A stretch of DNA of 64,000 nt from Globomyces pollinis-pini (Eukaryota; Chytridiomycota; Chytridiomycetes; Rhizophydiales; Globomycetaceae). The position numbers were made by a program, and so were the translations under genes. Shown here piece after piece: positions 63,664-64,000 of the stretch. Each line of letters opens with the position of its first letter. The first letter of the stretch is position 1. Location: NCBI GenBank assembly GCA_025399215.1, contig MU621139.1:7412-71411 (forward strand). The letters are read 5' to 3'. The notes below the pieces were generated by a model. That model was not told the origin of the DNA, did not search any database, and was given only the letters and a program-made list of their open reading frames with translations.

Positions 63664-64000
63664 TTATTTTTTGTTTTGAGTAACTAATTTCACTTTTGAA
63701 ATCATTGTATTGATCCATTCTTGTTCAGGAATATCTTTGATGTGCGTAATTTCGGACTCTGAGACCTTTAACTTTTCACCTAAAGTAATAAAGGAATGAA
63801 GTGCTTGTTTAGCAGCTTTTCCACGTTTCGATGATCCTGGCAGAATCTTTAGCTTGTACTTATACTTTTGTAAAGCTATCCAAGGGGCACAAACAGGTAA
63901 ACAACCAGTGATCACATCATTTTCATCAGGTTGGCCAGTTAATTGATTCAAGTTTGTAAAAGGCACTTCAAAATCATCGGTTAACAATTTAGGAACTGCT
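63664..64000 (-). CDS. RQC2: RQC2/NEMF C-terminal domain (partial)
   Basis: The NFACT-C domain of Rqc2/Tae2 (human NEMF) continues past the window edge. Visible: ALNQLTG-like NLNQLTGQP, LPVCAPWIALQKYKYKLKI, PGSSKRGKAAKQALHSF, and SESEITHIKDIPEQEWI. Rqc2 marks stalled 60S subunits with carboxy-terminal Ala/Thr tails in the ribosome quality-control complex. About 107 residues are in the window; the NFACT-N and R domains lie beyond 64000. It ends 25 bases from the seven-helix gene, convergent. Confidence 0.9.
   Translation of the reverse strand, partial: AVPKLLTDDFEVPFTNLNQLTGQPDENDVITGCLPVCAPWIALQKYKYKLKILPGSSKRGKAAKQALHSFITLGEKLKVSESEITHIKDIPEQEWINTMISKVKLVTQNKK

Overview
The window reads as nuclear DNA of a compact, AT-rich early-diverging fungus or close fungal relative. 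The evidence is a fused HIS4-type HisI-HisE-HisD gene, fungal-style RAD5, PUF6, GFA1 and SSU72 genes, eukaryotic splicing in almost every gene, and genes usually missing from yeasts (TBCK, an ABCC transporter with TMD0, DEPDC5/IML1 with its DEP domain, a bifunctional PFK-2/FBPase-2, an OSTF1-like SH3-ankyrin protein). I cannot name the species. Gene spacing is often only 20-200 bases and neighbouring genes lie on both strands.

Layout. 0-10 kb: Cdc7-like kinase (-), ammonium transporter (+), SET-domain remnant (+), NOB1 (+), GFA1 (-), peptide N-glycanase (-), and a tandem pair of unrecognised small proteins (+). 10-24 kb: IML1 (+), PFK-2/FBPase-2 (-), an RBR ubiquitin ligase (-), SSU72 (-), thioredoxin-PITH protein (+), L-type lectin 1 (-), mitochondrial uS14m (-). 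24-25.8 kb: a Mutator-like (MULE) transposon cut by an assembly gap of 10 N. 25.9-40 kb: L-type lectin 2 (-), hypothetical genes, a Rieske protein, an OSTF1-like protein, a kinesin-like coiled-coil protein, CCA tRNA nucleotidyltransferase (all +), tubulin cofactor D (-). 40-64 kb: AMMECR1 (-), ABCC transporter (-), HIS4 (-), M17 aminopeptidase (-), ankyrin protein (+), ubiquitin protease (-), TBCK (+), RAD5 (+), PUF6 (+), a seven-helix membrane protein (+) and the C-terminus of RQC2 (-).

The most striking property is the splicing. Joining frames to recover known protein families gave well over 80 introns placed by hand. Nearly all are 24-37 nt long with GT(A/T/G)...AG ends. At three sites where family alignment demands removal of a longer stretch, that stretch is made of two or four mini-intron-sized units joined end to end with AG|GTA at every joint: 29+33+34+26 nt and 29+27 nt in SSU72, and 28+29 nt in TBCD. 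This suggests that longer introns here may be arrays of abutting mini-introns removed stepwise by recursive splicing with zero-length exons. It is my lead candidate for an undescribed feature.

There is no operon-like pathway cluster. Functional themes present are nutrient and growth control (ammonium transporter, GATOR1 subunit IML1, PFK-2), glycoprotein and secretory quality control (GFA1, PNGase, two cargo lectins), ribosome biogenesis and quality control (NOB1, PUF6, RQC2), and post-replication repair (RAD5). No rRNA, tRNA or CRISPR array was recognised.
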